Assembly: GCF_025446935.1 (NCBI RefSeq)
Contig: NZ_JAOEGN010000002.1
Location: forward strand, 62,001-126,000
DNA from: Paracholeplasma vituli
GTDB taxonomy: Bacteria; Bacillota_I; Bacilli_A; Acholeplasmatales; UBA5453
Length of the DNA stretch: 64,000 bases
Direction of reading: 5' to 3'
A program made the translations under genes and the position numbers. This document shows, piece by piece, positions 47,845 to 57,537 of this stretch. Numbering within the stretch: position 1 is the first letter of the stretch; every line of letters starts with the position of its first letter. Under the pieces are notes generated by a model. The model had not been told where the DNA came from. It did not search any database and was given only the letters and a program-made list of their open reading frames with translations.

Positions 47845-48912
47845 ATGTTCGAAAGACTAGAACTAATACTAAAACGATTTCAAGAGATTACACAATTACT
47901 GATGGACCCTGAAGTGTCCTCAGATATCAAAAAAATGACCACCCTAATGAAAGAACAAAGAGGGATGGAAAAAACGGTAGAAACTTACCAAAAATACCTG
48001 TCGATGCAAGAACAAATCAAAGGCTTAACGCTCATGGCTGAAGATAGTGACCCAGATATTTCACAGATGGCTTCGCTTGAACTGAGTGAAATTGAGACTA
48101 AGATGGCTGAACTAGAAGAAGCATTAAAGATTCTTTTATTACCGAAAGACCCTAATGATGACAAAAACGTTATCGTAGAAATCAAAGGGGCTGCTGGTGG
48201 TGATGAAGGTAACATTTTTGCAGGCGATCTTTACCGTATGTATGCTCGATTCGCAGAAGCGAATAGATGGAAGATTGAAATGCTCAACGCCGATGAAGGT
48301 GCGATGGGTGGTTTTACTTCGATTGAATTTATGATTTCAGGGGATAACGTTTATTCCTCATTAAAATATGAATCTGGCGTACACCGTGTACAACGTGTCC
48401 CAGAAACAGAATCTCAAGGTCGTATCCATACCTCGACCGCTACTGTGCTAGTCATGCCAGAAGCCGAAGAAGTTGAAATTGATATTTCATGGAACGATAT
48501 CCGAGTAGATACTTATAACTCATCAGGACCTGGTGGACAATCGGTTAATACCACAAAATCTGCAGTAAGACTGACTCACGTGCCAACTGGTACGATGGTA
48601 GCCTGCCAAGAAGGTAAGTCACAACACGAAAATAAAGATAAAGCGTTTAGATTGCTAAAAACCCGTATCTACGACTCCATTCTTCAAGAACAAAACGAAA
48701 AAGAAACCATGCAACGCCGTTCTTTAGTAGGGCGTGGCGACCGCTCTGAAAAAATCAGAACGTATAATTACCCTCAAAACCGTGTGACCGATCACCGTAT
48801 CAATCTAACCCTACAAAGATTAGATGCAATTATGGAAGGCCGTTTAGAGTTGGTTTTAGAACCATTACTCAATGAATTCCAAAGAAGACAATTGGCGGGC
48901 GATCACGAATGA
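47845..48912 (+). CDS. prfA: Peptide chain release factor 1
   Basis: 355 residues from ATG 47845 (SD AGGAG); an in-frame GTG at 47836 overlaps the SD. Reads UAA and UAG: the PxT codon-recognition motif is PET at 186-188, and the catalytic GGQ is at 230-232. Overlaps prmC (ATGA), whose product methylates this GGQ. Confidence 0.96.
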   Translation: MFERLELILKRFQEITQLLMDPEVSSDIKKMTTLMKEQRGMEKTVETYQKYLSMQEQIKGLTLMAEDSDPDISQMASLELSEIETKMAELEEALKILLLPKDPNDDKNVIVEIKGAAGGDEGNIFAGDLYRMYARFAEANRWKIEMLNADEGAMGGFTSIEFMISGDNVYSSLKYESGVHRVQRVPETESQGRIHTSTATVLVMPEAEEVEIDISWNDIRVDTYNSSGPGGQSVNTTKSAVRLTHVPTGTMVACQEGKSQHENKDKAFRLLKTRIYDSILQEQNEKETMQRRSLVGRGDRSEKIRTYNYPQNRVTDHRINLTLQRLDAIMEGRLELVLEPLLNEFQRRQLAGDHE

Positions 48913-49760
48913 CCTATAAGGATCTGTTAAAAAAAGCGGAAAAGAGAATCGCTCAAACTGAGTTAGAAATTGAAGCGGCAAAATGGCTTTTAATGCACGT
49001 TTCTAATCTTACCCCATCGCAATTCTATCTAGCTTTTGACCAATCTGTCAAACCTGAAGTTGAATCAGCTTTTATGGAAGGCATCGAACGTTATCTCAAC
49101 TATACACCAATTCAACACATCATCGGTTATCAAACTTTTTATGGTTATGATTTCATCGTGAACGAACACGTCTTAATTCCTCGACGTGAAACCGAAGAAC
49201 TAGTAGAACAAGTACTCTATTATTACGATGACCATTTTCAAGGTCAAAAAGTGGATGTCTGTGATATTGGTACAGGTTCTGGGTGTATCGCGATTACGCT
49301 TGCTAAAGAGGAATCGAATATGAAAGTTGTAGCTTCAGATATATCGGCTACTGCACTTGAAGTTGCAAAAGCAAATAACCAAAAACTTGATGCGAATGTT
49401 ACTTTTTACGAGGGTGACTTACTCTCCCCATTAAAAGGGATGCGTTTTGATATCATCGTATCGAATCCACCTTATATTCCAAATCAAGAAGATGTCGCAA
49501 AAATCGTGAGAACCCACGAACCAAACATCGCGCTTTTTGGTGGAGATACTGGGATGATTTTCTACGAAAGAATCTTGAAGGATGCTAAAAAATATCTAAA
49601 ACCAAAAGGTTTGATTGCATTTGAGCATGCTTACGATAAACGTACTGAAATGTATGATTTAGCAAAACACTATTATCCAAACGCGAACATTATTCAACTT
49701 AAAGACTTATCTGGTAAAGACCGAATGACCTTGATTGAGGTGATTTCCCATGATGCCTGA
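48909..49760 (+). CDS. prmC: Release factor glutamine methyltransferase PrmC
   Basis: 283 residues. Methylates the GGQ glutamine of release factors. N-terminal helical domain, SAM loop DIGTGSGCIAI, catalytic SNPPYIP. Overlaps prfA upstream and the Sua5 gene downstream. Confidence 0.95.
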   Translation: MTYKDLLKKAEKRIAQTELEIEAAKWLLMHVSNLTPSQFYLAFDQSVKPEVESAFMEGIERYLNYTPIQHIIGYQTFYGYDFIVNEHVLIPRRETEELVEQVLYYYDDHFQGQKVDVCDIGTGSGCIAITLAKEESNMKVVASDISATALEVAKANNQKLDANVTFYEGDLLSPLKGMRFDIIVSNPPYIPNQEDVAKIVRTHEPNIALFGGDTGMIFYERILKDAKKYLKPKGLIAFEHAYDKRTEMYDLAKHYYPNANIIQLKDLSGKDRMTLIEVISHDA

Positions 49761-50355
49761 TGACTATACTTTTGAAGACGGTTTTATGCCAGATGGTTCC
49801 ATTGTTATATTTCCTACCGATACTGTATTTGGTATCGCATGTAGATTATATGACAACGATGCATTAAATCGAATTTCAAAACTTAAGAATAACCACCCCT
49901 TTAATTACGCAGTGTTATGCGATACGTTGGTTTCAATCAATGACCTCGCAATCATTGATGAACGTGCAAAGAAACTAATGATGGCATTTTGGCCAGGTAA
50001 ACTCACTATTATCTTGAAAAGTTCAAAACCTCATTTTGAAAAAACGGGGGATAAGAAAATCGCGGTTAGAATCCCTAATCATAACAGCGCCCTTCGTTTA
50101 ATAAAGAAAAATGGACCACTTGTTACAACTTCATTATCTAGTGAAGATCAAGACCTTCTTATGGACTTATCAAAAATTAAGGCTACATTTACAGATAAAG
50201 TGGATTATATTTACGAAGAATACAACAATTTCTATTTAAACCTAGGTTCAACGACCATTGATTTGTCAGAGGATACAATCCAATACATTCGTATCGGATC
50301 GATTACGGAGGACCAAATCAAAGCCGTTGTTGAAAACAATAATTTTGATATCTAG
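49750..50355 (+). CDS. Threonylcarbamoyl-AMP synthase-like protein (YrdC/Sua5 family)
   Basis: 201 residues. YrdC domain: GSIVIFPTDTVFGIACRL, the KNR-type motif is SKLKNNHPF, and FWPGKLTII, RIPNH. First step of the t6A modification at position 37 of ANN-reading tRNAs. Only the YrdC domain is present (no Sua5 C-terminal domain). Same place as Bacillus ywlC, close behind prmC. Overlaps prmC by 11 nt. Confidence 0.88.
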   Translation: MMPDDYTFEDGFMPDGSIVIFPTDTVFGIACRLYDNDALNRISKLKNNHPFNYAVLCDTLVSINDLAIIDERAKKLMMAFWPGKLTIILKSSKPHFEKTGDKKIAVRIPNHNSALRLIKKNGPLVTTSLSSEDQDLLMDLSKIKATFTDKVDYIYEEYNNFYLNLGSTTIDLSEDTIQYIRIGSITEDQIKAVVENNNFDI

Positions 50356-50384
50356 TGAGAACTCCATGAGTTCTCACTTTTTCT
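50354..50384 (+). terminator. Terminator after the Sua5/YrdC gene
   Basis: Perfect 10-bp stem AGTGAGAACT/AGTTCTCACT followed by TTTTTC. Confidence 0.9.
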
Positions 50385-50429
50385 ATAGAATAATGCTATA
50401 ATATGCTTAATATTACTTTGGGGGATTAT

Positions 50430-51665
50430 ATGAGAAAAGTGAATCGTACGCCATTTAATATGGATAAAAGGCCTGTTAAAGAACGTCGTGTTTTAATGCC
50501 AATAGCTTGGTCATTATCCTTTCCAACAGCTTGGAAAAGAAATCTAAAGATAAATAAAGTTAATATGGAGGGCTTAAAGCCACCCTATTTATTATTGTGT
50601 ACCCATCACGCATTCATTGATTTTAAAGTGACTACAGTTGCGACATTTCCAAAACGTCTCAATTGGGTCGTTGCGATAGACGGGTTTTTGTTTGGGGAAT
50701 GGTTACTGAGAAGTGTTGGTGCTATCTGTAAGCGTAAATTTGTCAATGACATCAAACTGGTTAAGCACATCCGCTATGTACTTAACGATTTAAAAGGGAT
50801 CGTCGCATTATACCCTGAAGCGCGCTATACATTGATTGGTACGAATGCCATTTTACCCGCCTCTTTAGGTAAAATGTGCAAGATGCTTGGTGTCCCAGTC
50901 GTGGTCTTGAATATGCATGGCAATTATCTAAGCCAACCACAATGGAATCTCACCCAACGCAAAGTGCCTTTGATGGCAGACATGACCCAAATTATTCAGC
51001 AAGAAGAACTTGAAAACCTATCGGTTGATGAAATCAATGAACGCATTCAAAAAGCTTTTGTTTACGATGAATATAAGTGGCAAAAAGACAATCAAATTAA
51101 AATTGATTTTAAAGATCGAATGAAAAATATCCACAAGGTTTTATACCAATGCCCTAGCTGTTTTACTGAACATCAAATGAACAGTGATCAAAATCGAATT
51201 TGGTGTGAAGCGTGTGGAAAAACGTATGAACAAGACGAATATGGTGTTCTCAAAGCGACTTCTGGTGAAACCGAGTTTACACACATACCAGACTGGTATG
51301 AATTCGAACGTGAACAAGTCAAAAAACAAATCCTAGAAGGCACTTATCACATCGAAGATGATGTGCGGATTGAATCCTTACCGAACGCAAAAGGTTTTCA
51401 TGTTTTAGGCGATGGACACCTGATTCACGATGTAAATGGCTTTAGAATTACTGGGGATTTCGATCCAAACTTTAACTTAATTCGGGAACCATTATCTTTA
51501 TATGGTTTACACATTGAGTATAACTATAAAAACCATGGGGATGCAATTGATATCTCGTCATTAGATAATTCCTTTTGGATTTTTCCAAAGACCAAAAAAG
51601 ACATCATCACGAAGATGCACTTTGGAGTTGAAGAACTCTATAAACTTGCAAAGAAAAAGGGCTAG
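50430..51665 (+). CDS. PlsC-like acyltransferase with C-terminal zinc ribbon
   Basis: 411 residues from ATG 50430, preceded by SD GGGGGA; an ATG at 50403 is less well placed. The N-terminal half is a PlsC-type acyltransferase: H59-x4-D64 (HHAFID) and YPEAR in place of the EGTR block. A zinc ribbon with C241/C244 and C259/C262 follows, then a beta-rich C-terminal domain. Likely moves acyl groups to a lipid at the membrane; the acceptor is unknown. A paralogue lies at 56347. Confidence 0.82.
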   Translation: MRKVNRTPFNMDKRPVKERRVLMPIAWSLSFPTAWKRNLKINKVNMEGLKPPYLLLCTHHAFIDFKVTTVATFPKRLNWVVAIDGFLFGEWLLRSVGAICKRKFVNDIKLVKHIRYVLNDLKGIVALYPEARYTLIGTNAILPASLGKMCKMLGVPVVVLNMHGNYLSQPQWNLTQRKVPLMADMTQIIQQEELENLSVDEINERIQKAFVYDEYKWQKDNQIKIDFKDRMKNIHKVLYQCPSCFTEHQMNSDQNRIWCEACGKTYEQDEYGVLKATSGETEFTHIPDWYEFEREQVKKQILEGTYHIEDDVRIESLPNAKGFHVLGDGHLIHDVNGFRITGDFDPNFNLIREPLSLYGLHIEYNYKNHGDAIDISSLDNSFWIFPKTKKDIITKMHFGVEELYKLAKKKG

Positions 51666-51676
51666 ACGGCCCTTTT
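51655..51676. terminator. Bidirectional terminator overlapping two convergent stops
   Basis: Perfect 8-bp stem AAAAGGGC/GCCCTTTT with a 6-nt loop. The stop codons of both convergent genes lie inside it. Confidence 0.85.
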
Positions 51677-52381
51677 GTTTGTTTTTAAATGGGGAATATA
51701 TAAAAGCATAATTAGCAATACACCAACCAATCCCATCACGCCTAAATAAGCAACATAGTTATAGGATTTTAAAACGAACTGGAAGGGACTACCGTTACCT
51801 TCTCTCAGTAACATATAATCTTCATCGAGGATGAAATTCAGTGTATTTGAAAATGTAGCTACAATGAGTAAAACCAGCAGAGCTTTTTGAAAATCTTTAA
51901 ACTTTGGTTCATATAGTTTCGATTTTACTAGGAATATCGAAAAGAACACCATATTCCCATGATAGATAAAACTATGGAACGGTAAGACTTCAGTGATTGG
52001 AAACCAAGTCTCCGTACTACCTAACACATTGGATGGATACAAGAGTACTAAACTACCCGCTAATAACCCAACTGCATAGGTAAATGGTGTAATGAATTTA
52101 GCAAATTTTCCTTTACCAAACGCAACAATCGGTGTGACGTATAAGGAGAAGCTGCAAAGATTAAACGGATACATATACTCACCGATCGACCCATCGGTTG
52201 CGAGGGTGTAGGCATACTTAAATAACTCCAAAACAATTAATAATAATGCACTGCTTCGTAAGATGACTTTTCGATTGACATTAGGCCGTAAAGATAGAGA
52301 TAAGAATAGAATAATGAATAGTATGGTTACCGAAGAACCGATTAAATGTTTTGAGCCAAAAACGGTTGGTGTTAAGAACAT
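51662..52381 (-). CDS. YwaF-like integral membrane protein (TIGR02206 type)
   Basis: 239 residues, SD GAGGT. About six or seven membrane helices; MYPFNLCSFSLYVTPI and FHSFIYHGNMVFFSIFLV match the features of the YwaF/TP0381 family of unknown function. The C-terminus is basic (HLKTNKRAV). Overlaps the end of the convergent acyltransferase gene by 4 nt. Confidence 0.75.
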   Translation of the reverse strand: MFLTPTVFGSKHLIGSSVTILFIILFLSLSLRPNVNRKVILRSSALLLIVLELFKYAYTLATDGSIGEYMYPFNLCSFSLYVTPIVAFGKGKFAKFITPFTYAVGLLAGSLVLLYPSNVLGSTETWFPITEVLPFHSFIYHGNMVFFSIFLVKSKLYEPKFKDFQKALLVLLIVATFSNTLNFILDEDYMLLREGNGSPFQFVLKSYNYVAYLGVMGLVGVLLIMLLYIPHLKTNKRAV

Positions 52382-52498
52382 GTGTTTATACCTCTACAAA
52401 ATCCATAATACGAAATAATGCAGACATTATCAATTAAAATAAATAAAAGCGTTTTTTTTTCGAGATTGTGTAAAAAAATAACGTATATTATGTGTTTG

Positions 52499-52507
52499 TG
52501 ATATAAT
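52499..52507 (+). promoter_or_regulatory. Extended -10 promoter of typA
   Basis: TGATATAAT at 52499-52507 (TG one base before TATAAT). No clear -35 at the usual distance. Confidence 0.55.
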
Positions 52508-52536
52508 TAAAAAGGCTTTAAGAAAGAAGTGAAAAT

Positions 52537-54345
52537 ATGGAAATTAGAAACGTCGCAATCATCGCTCACGTAGACCACGGTAAGACTACTCTCGTCGATG
52601 AATTGTTAAAACAATCTGAGAGAAAAAACACCCACGAAATGATACAAGAGCGCGCAATGGACTCTAATGATATCGAAAGAGAACGCGGTATTACGATTTT
52701 AGCGAAAAATACAGCGATTGAATATAAGGGTTACCGAATCAATATTCTAGACACCCCAGGTCACGCCGACTTTGGTGGTGAAGTAGAACGTATTATGAAA
52801 ATGGTTGACGCAGTTGTTCTTGTGGTCGATGCCTATGAAGGTGCGATGCCACAAACACGTTTCGTACTTAAAAAAGCACTCGAAGCGAAGTTAAAACCAA
52901 TTGTCGTTATCAATAAAATTGACCGTGCGTTTGCACGTCCATTAGAAGCAGTCAATGAAGTTCTTGATTTATTTATCGAGCTTAACGCCGATGAGTCCCA
53001 ATTAGACTTCCCGATTGTCTACGCTTCAGGGATTCGTGGTTTAGCCTCTTTCGATCACGAATTTAAGGATGCTAAAAATATGGCACCATTATTGGATACC
53101 ATCATTCGTTATGTACCAGCTCCGGCTCAAGAACGTGATTTACCACTACAGTTCCAACCGGCTTTACTAGACTATAATGACTATGTGGGAAGAATTGGGA
53201 TTGGTAAAATTTATCAAGGTACCATTAAATTAAACCAAAACGTGAGTTGTATCCGTTTGGATGGCACCATTAAAACCTTCCGCATTCAAAAATTATTCTC
53301 CTTCCTAGGATTGAACCGTATTGAAGTCGAAGAAGCCTATGCGGGCGATATTGTCGCGATTGCAGGCCTAACCGATATCAACGTTGGTGAAACCATCTGT
53401 GAACAAGGTAAAGAAGTTGCCTTACCAATACTACACATTGATGAACCAACTGTCCAAATGACATTTGGTACAAATACAAGCCCATTTGCAGGCAAAGAAG
53501 GCAAGTTCGTAACTGCATCCAAAATTGAAGAACGATTATATAAAGAAATTCAAAAAGACGTCTCATTACGTGTAGAACGATTAAGCACAAAAGAAGAATG
53601 GATCGTTTCTGGACGTGGTGAACTTCATTTAGGTATCCTAATTGAAAACATGCGTCGTGAAGGTTATGAGTTCCAAGTATCTCGACCTCAAGTCATCATT
53701 CAAGAAATTGATGGCGTAAAGAGTGAACCATATGAATTTGTTCAAGTTGACTGTCCAAATGACGTCGTTGGTACTGTAATAGAAATGTTAGGTGCCCGTA
53801 AAGGTGCTATGGCTACAATGGCTAGTCATCAAAATCAAAGCCGCTTAACTTACACCATGCCAAGCCGTGGACTCATAGGTTTTATGACAGATTTCATGAC
53901 AGCAACCAAAGGCTATGGGATTTTAAACCACTCTTATCTAGAATACCGCCCAATCGAACATATCGATGTCGGTAATCGCTCTACAGGCGCTTTAGTCTCT
54001 TTAAATGAAGGTATGACCACTGCCTACGCCATCGGTCGTTTAGAAGACCGTGGAACGATGTTCATTGAACCGCGTGTTTCCGTATACGAAGGGATGATTG
54101 TCGGGGTCGCAAACAAGGAATTTGACCTTGCTGTAAACGTAACCCAAGAAAAGCAATTAACGAACATGCGTAGTGCCTCAAAAGATACCACCGTTGTTCT
54201 TAAAAGACCTCGTGAATTATCACTTGAAGCGTGCCTAGAGTTCATCAATGACGATGAATTGGTTGAAATTACGCCAAAAACAATTCGTTTAAGAAAACGT
54301 ATCTTAAAGACAAACGAACGCAAAAAATACGATAATTACAAATAA
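52537..54345 (+). CDS. typA: Translational GTPase TypA/BipA
   Basis: 602 residues. Ribosome-associated GTPase. G1 [10 protein letters not shown]2 region ERGITILAKN, G3 DTPGHADF, G4 NKIDR, plus the BipA-specific C-terminal domain (MPSRGLIGFMTDFMTATKGYG). Typical length. Own promoter and terminator, monocistronic. Confidence 0.95.
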   Translation: MEIRNVAIIAHVDHGKTTLVDELLKQSERKNTHEMIQERAMDSNDIERERGITILAKNTAIEYKGYRINILDTPGHADFGGEVERIMKMVDAVVLVVDAYEGAMPQTRFVLKKALEAKLKPIVVINKIDRAFARPLEAVNEVLDLFIELNADESQLDFPIVYASGIRGLASFDHEFKDAKNMAPLLDTIIRYVPAPAQERDLPLQFQPALLDYNDYVGRIGIGKIYQGTIKLNQNVSCIRLDGTIKTFRIQKLFSFLGLNRIEVEEAYAGDIVAIAGLTDINVGETICEQGKEVALPILHIDEPTVQMTFGTNTSPFAGKEGKFVTASKIEERLYKEIQKDVSLRVERLSTKEEWIVSGRGELHLGILIENMRREGYEFQVSRPQVIIQEIDGVKSEPYEFVQVDCPNDVVGTVIEMLGARKGAMATMASHQNQSRLTYTMPSRGLIGFMTDFMTATKGYGILNHSYLEYRPIEHIDVGNRSTGALVSLNEGMTTAYAIGRLEDRGTMFIEPRVSVYEGMIVGVANKEFDLAVNVTQEKQLTNMRSASKDTTVVLKRPRELSLEACLEFINDDELVEITPKTIRLRKRILKTNERKKYDNYK

Positions 54346-54352
54346 TACTAAA

Positions 54353-54384
54353 ATATCAAAGGAATTGCCTTTGATATTTTTTTT
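54353..54384 (+). terminator. Terminator after typA
   Basis: Perfect 10-bp stem ATATCAAAGG/CCTTTGATAT with a 5-nt loop, followed by eight T. Confidence 0.95.
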
Positions 54385-54397
54385 GAATTAAGAACTT

Positions 54398-54415
54398 TGT
54401 ATCTTTAAAGATACA
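54398..54415. promoter_or_regulatory. Perfect 18-bp palindrome upstream of rpiB-upp
   Basis: TGTATCTTTAAAGATACA is a perfect inverted repeat located where a -35 would be relative to TATACT (54428-54433). This is a typical place for a repressor or activator site. I cannot name the regulator. Confidence 0.55.
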
Positions 54416-54461
54416 CCCAAAAAATGTTATACTAACCATAATGAATAGGGGGCATATAAAA

Positions 54462-54905
54462 ATGATTGCAATCGGAAGTGACCATGCTGGGTATGAGTTA
54501 AAACAACAGCTGACTCAGTATTTTAAAGAACAAGGAATCCCTTTTGAGGATTTTGGTACCGATGGATTGGCTTCTGTAGACTATCCAGATTATGGTATTA
54601 AAGTTGGTGAAGCTGTTGCCACTGGTAAGTATGAATTCGGTATTGTAATTTGTGGTACTGGGATTGGTATATCCATTTCAGCGAACAAAGTAAAAGGTGT
54701 TCGAGCCGCTTTAATATACGATGAAAATACCGCTAAGCTCGCTAAACAGCATAATAACGCCAATGTGATTGCACTTGGTGGCAGAACCCATCCATTTGAA
54801 ATGGCCGTTAAACTCGTAGAAGCATTCAGGAATGAGGTGTTCGAAACTAGACACCAAAGGCGTTTAGATAAACTCGCACACTATGAAAAGGAGCATTCAA
54901 AATGA
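54462..54905 (+). CDS. rpiB: Ribose-5-phosphate isomerase B
   Basis: 147 residues from ATG 54462 (SD AGGGGG); an earlier in-frame ATG at 54441 lacks an SD. Interconverts ribose-5-P and ribulose-5-[11 protein letters not shown] near the start, CGTGIGISI with the active-site Cys at about residue 66, and [12 protein letters not shown]. Overlaps upp (ATGA). In Bacillus this gene (ywlF) is also near upp. Confidence 0.95.
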   Translation: MIAIGSDHAGYELKQQLTQYFKEQGIPFEDFGTDGLASVDYPDYGIKVGEAVATGKYEFGIVICGTGIGISISANKVKGVRAALIYDENTAKLAKQHNNANVIALGGRTHPFEMAVKLVEAFRNEVFETRHQRRLDKLAHYEKEHSK

Positions 54906-55528
54906 GTAAAGTTGTTGTATTTTCCCACCCACTAATTGATCATAAGATGGCCAAAATTAGAGATAAAGCCACCGATACAAAACAGTTTAGAGAAACCGTA
55001 TCCGAAATTGGGATGTTGGTAACTTATGAAATTACACGCGACTTTGAAACTATACCTAAAATTGTCGAAACACCCATAACAACCACGACTGCCCATGTGC
55101 TAAAAAAACCGGTTGTCATCGTGCCTATTTTAAGAGCAGGACTTGGCATGGTTGAAGGTATCCACAACATCATTCCAAGTGCACGTATTGGACATGTCGG
55201 TGTATACCGTGACGAAGAAACCTTAGAACCACACGAATATTTCGCAAAGTTCCCTGCTGATATTGCCGACTCAGCCGTACTGATTGTTGACCCGATGTTA
55301 GCCACAGGGGGTAGCGCATCCGCAGCCATTACCATGGTTAAACGAAGAGGGGCTACTGATATCCGTTTTGTTGGACTTGTCGGTTGTCCAGAAGGGGTTA
55401 AACGCCTTCAAAATGAACACCCTGATGTCGATATATATCTCGCAGCTATGGATGAACGCCTCAATGAAAAAGGGTATATTGTGCCTGGTCTAGGTGACTG
55501 TGGCGATCGTTTGTTCGGAACAAAATAA
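54902..55528 (+). CDS. upp: Uracil phosphoribosyltransferase
   Basis: 208 residues. Salvages uracil to UMP. PRPP-binding [26 protein letters not shown], and the C-terminal uracil-binding [16 protein letters not shown]. Normal length. Overlaps rpiB and is followed at once by a small membrane protein gene (1-nt overlap). Confidence 0.97.
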   Translation: MSKVVVFSHPLIDHKMAKIRDKATDTKQFRETVSEIGMLVTYEITRDFETIPKIVETPITTTTAHVLKKPVVIVPILRAGLGMVEGIHNIIPSARIGHVGVYRDEETLEPHEYFAKFPADIADSAVLIVDPMLATGGSASAAITMVKRRGATDIRFVGLVGCPEGVKRLQNEHPDVDIYLAAMDERLNEKGYIVPGLGDCGDRLFGTK

Positions 55529-55725
55529 TGTTAGACAACGCGGTATATTTTGTTACCTTCATTGTATCCGCATTTTGGATCATTGAAGTGTTAAAAAAAA
55601 GCCAATTCGAGAAGGCATTTAAGCCGAACTCGATTTGGCATATTCGTTCGTTTTATATCATCGTTTCGCTCATTGGAGCCCATTTATTGGCTTCGATGGT
55701 TGAACGCATCTTTAATCTATTTTAG
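55528..55725 (+). CDS. Small membrane protein, DUF1146-like
   Basis: 65 residues, two membrane helices around a basic loop (KKSQFEKAFKPN). The layout resembles DUF1146 (Bacillus YwzB), which is found near upp/atp genes. Overlaps upp by one base and runs 14 nt into the convergent YigZ gene. Function unknown. Confidence 0.6.
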   Translation: MLDNAVYFVTFIVSAFWIIEVLKKSQFEKAFKPNSIWHIRSFYIIVSLIGAHLLASMVERIFNLF

Positions 55726-56317
55726 GTATTTTAACATCCACCATACCTAAGTCTTGGTATTTCCCTTGATGAAACTGATTCATCAATTCTTGAATGGATG
55801 TATTATGTAATATCGCATCGATTTCGATTTCTGAACCGAATCGTTTGTCAAGGATACGGATATTATCTTTTGTTTGAAAGACAAATGTATCAAACAACCC
55901 GTAAGGCATTGTTATTTTCACGAATGGTTTGGACTCAAGGCGATAAAGGGTTGCTTGTTTAATGACTTCAGCAGTCGCACCACTATAAGCTCTAATTAAC
56001 CCACCAGCCCCTAGTTTGATTCCACCAAAGTAACGTGTTATAATGCACAACACATTGGTAAGCTGATGGTGTTTAAGAACCTCTAAAATAGGAATCCCAG
56101 CGGTCTTCGCCGGTTCCTTGTCGTCTGAGGCTTTCATTTCCTGGCCTTCTTGTATAATATAAGCATAACAGTTATGATTGGCCTCACGATGACGTTTTCT
56201 TACCTCATCTAGGATCTGATTTATCTCAGATATGGAAGAAACAGGATAGAGTTGTCCAATGAATCTCGATTTATCGATGATGATTTCATTGGTTACAGAA
56301 CTTTCGATATAAAACAT
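55712..56317 (-). CDS. YigZ/YvyE (IMPACT) family protein
   Basis: 201 residues. N-terminal IMPACT domain with KSRFIGQLYPV, NHNCYAYI, DDKEPAKTAG and the hallmark RYFGGIKLGAGGLIRAYSGA; the C-terminal DUF1949-type domain follows. The family is linked to translation control in eukaryotes; the bacterial role is unknown. Divergent from the acyltransferase-like gene at 56347. Confidence 0.88.
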   Translation of the reverse strand: MFYIESSVTNEIIIDKSRFIGQLYPVSSISEINQILDEVRKRHREANHNCYAYIIQEGQEMKASDDKEPAKTAGIPILEVLKHHQLTNVLCIITRYFGGIKLGAGGLIRAYSGATAEVIKQATLYRLESKPFVKITMPYGLFDTFVFQTKDNIRILDKRFGSEIEIDAILHNTSIQELMNQFHQGKYQDLGMVDVKIPKID

Positions 56318-56346
56318 TGACGCACCTCATATTGGCAGGTAATCCC

Positions 56347-57537
56347 ATGAAAAAAAGATTTAGACATGTTTTATTATACACGCTTTTAAGACCATTTTTC
56401 AGACTTTTTGTTTGGATTAAATTTAGATTCATAGGTAAAAAATACAAAGGCCCTGCCAAAGGACCTTATTTAGTTTTAGGCAACCACACCATTAATGAAG
56501 ACCTCATCATGGTCGCACTGAGTTTTCGTGAACCTATATACTTTGTCGCATCGGATATGTTGTTCTCGATACCAATTATCTCTAAAATCATTTATTACAT
56601 CGTTCAGCCCATATCCAAAGCTAAGTATAAACCGGATCCAGAAACTGTTAAGAATATGATAAGAGTAGCTAGATCAGGGGGTTCGATTGGTATTTTCCCT
56701 GAAGGCAATCGGACCTTTTCTGGAAAGATTATGTACATGCCTTATTCGATTGCTAAGTTGATAAAACTACTGAAATTACCTGTGCTATTTTACCGTTTAG
56801 AGGGTGGGTATTTGTCTCATCCACGTTGGGCAAAAAAACATCGTAGAGGCAAGATGCGTGGATATGTTAGTACGACTTGGACTTATGAAGAATATAAAGA
56901 CTTATCGAATGATGAAATCTATCAGCGGGCAAATAAAGAACTCGCTGTGAATGATTTTGATATGCAAGCCATTTCTAGAAGACGATTCAGAGGAAAAAAT
57001 TACGCTGAATATATCGAACGTGCATTCTTTATCTCACCTGAAACAAATCAAATCGGCACTATTTATTCTGATAAGGACGACATTTTCGATCATTCCTCTA
57101 AACTACATTACAGAATGAATAAATATGGTTTAATTGATAATCTTGGTAACACCAAGCATTATCCAAACACCATAGAATGGTATGAACATCAAGTTAAAGT
57201 TGTAGACCGCTTGGTCGATGAACGTGTAAGTACACCTTTATTTGAAGAGGATGCGCATGCATTTGAACTCTTAAAGCGTAAGCAAATTCCACTTTCTCCA
57301 ACCCAATTGGTTTTGTATACAGACCGGTTTACATTCACAATCAAGGATGAAGTTCAAACCTGGTATTATCAAGATATTTTACCGGCGGTTCAGTATTCAA
57401 ATACGCTCATTGTATATCACAAGAACTTAGAAAAGACATATTTTTTCAGAGGGAATGAACGATTTAACGCATTGAAATACGTGATGTTCGCAAAAAGTCA
57501 TCAAAGGAGGGTTCTAAACTATGATTCAGAACTATGA
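56347..57537 (+). CDS. PlsC-like acyltransferase with degenerate zinc ribbon
   Basis: 396 residues from ATG 56347 (SD GGCAGG). PlsC block 1 is H47-x4-D52 (NHTINED) and block 3 is PEGNRT, closer to the classical form than the paralogue at 50430. The second half aligns with that paralogue (ISPETNQIGTIYSDKDD... then YGLIDN; NTIEWYEHQVK versus IPDWYEFEREQVK), but all four ribbon Cys are gone. Probably membrane phospholipid or glycolipid acylation. Overlaps the GltS-like gene by 17 nt, so they are translated together. Confidence 0.8.
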   Translation: MKKRFRHVLLYTLLRPFFRLFVWIKFRFIGKKYKGPAKGPYLVLGNHTINEDLIMVALSFREPIYFVASDMLFSIPIISKIIYYIVQPISKAKYKPDPETVKNMIRVARSGGSIGIFPEGNRTFSGKIMYMPYSIAKLIKLLKLPVLFYRLEGGYLSHPRWAKKHRRGKMRGYVSTTWTYEEYKDLSNDEIYQRANKELAVNDFDMQAISRRRFRGKNYAEYIERAFFISPETNQIGTIYSDKDDIFDHSSKLHYRMNKYGLIDNLGNTKHYPNTIEWYEHQVKVVDRLVDERVSTPLFEEDAHAFELLKRKQIPLSPTQLVLYTDRFTFTIKDEVQTWYYQDILPAVQYSNTLIVYHKNLEKTYFFRGNERFNALKYVMFAKSHQRRVLNYDSEL

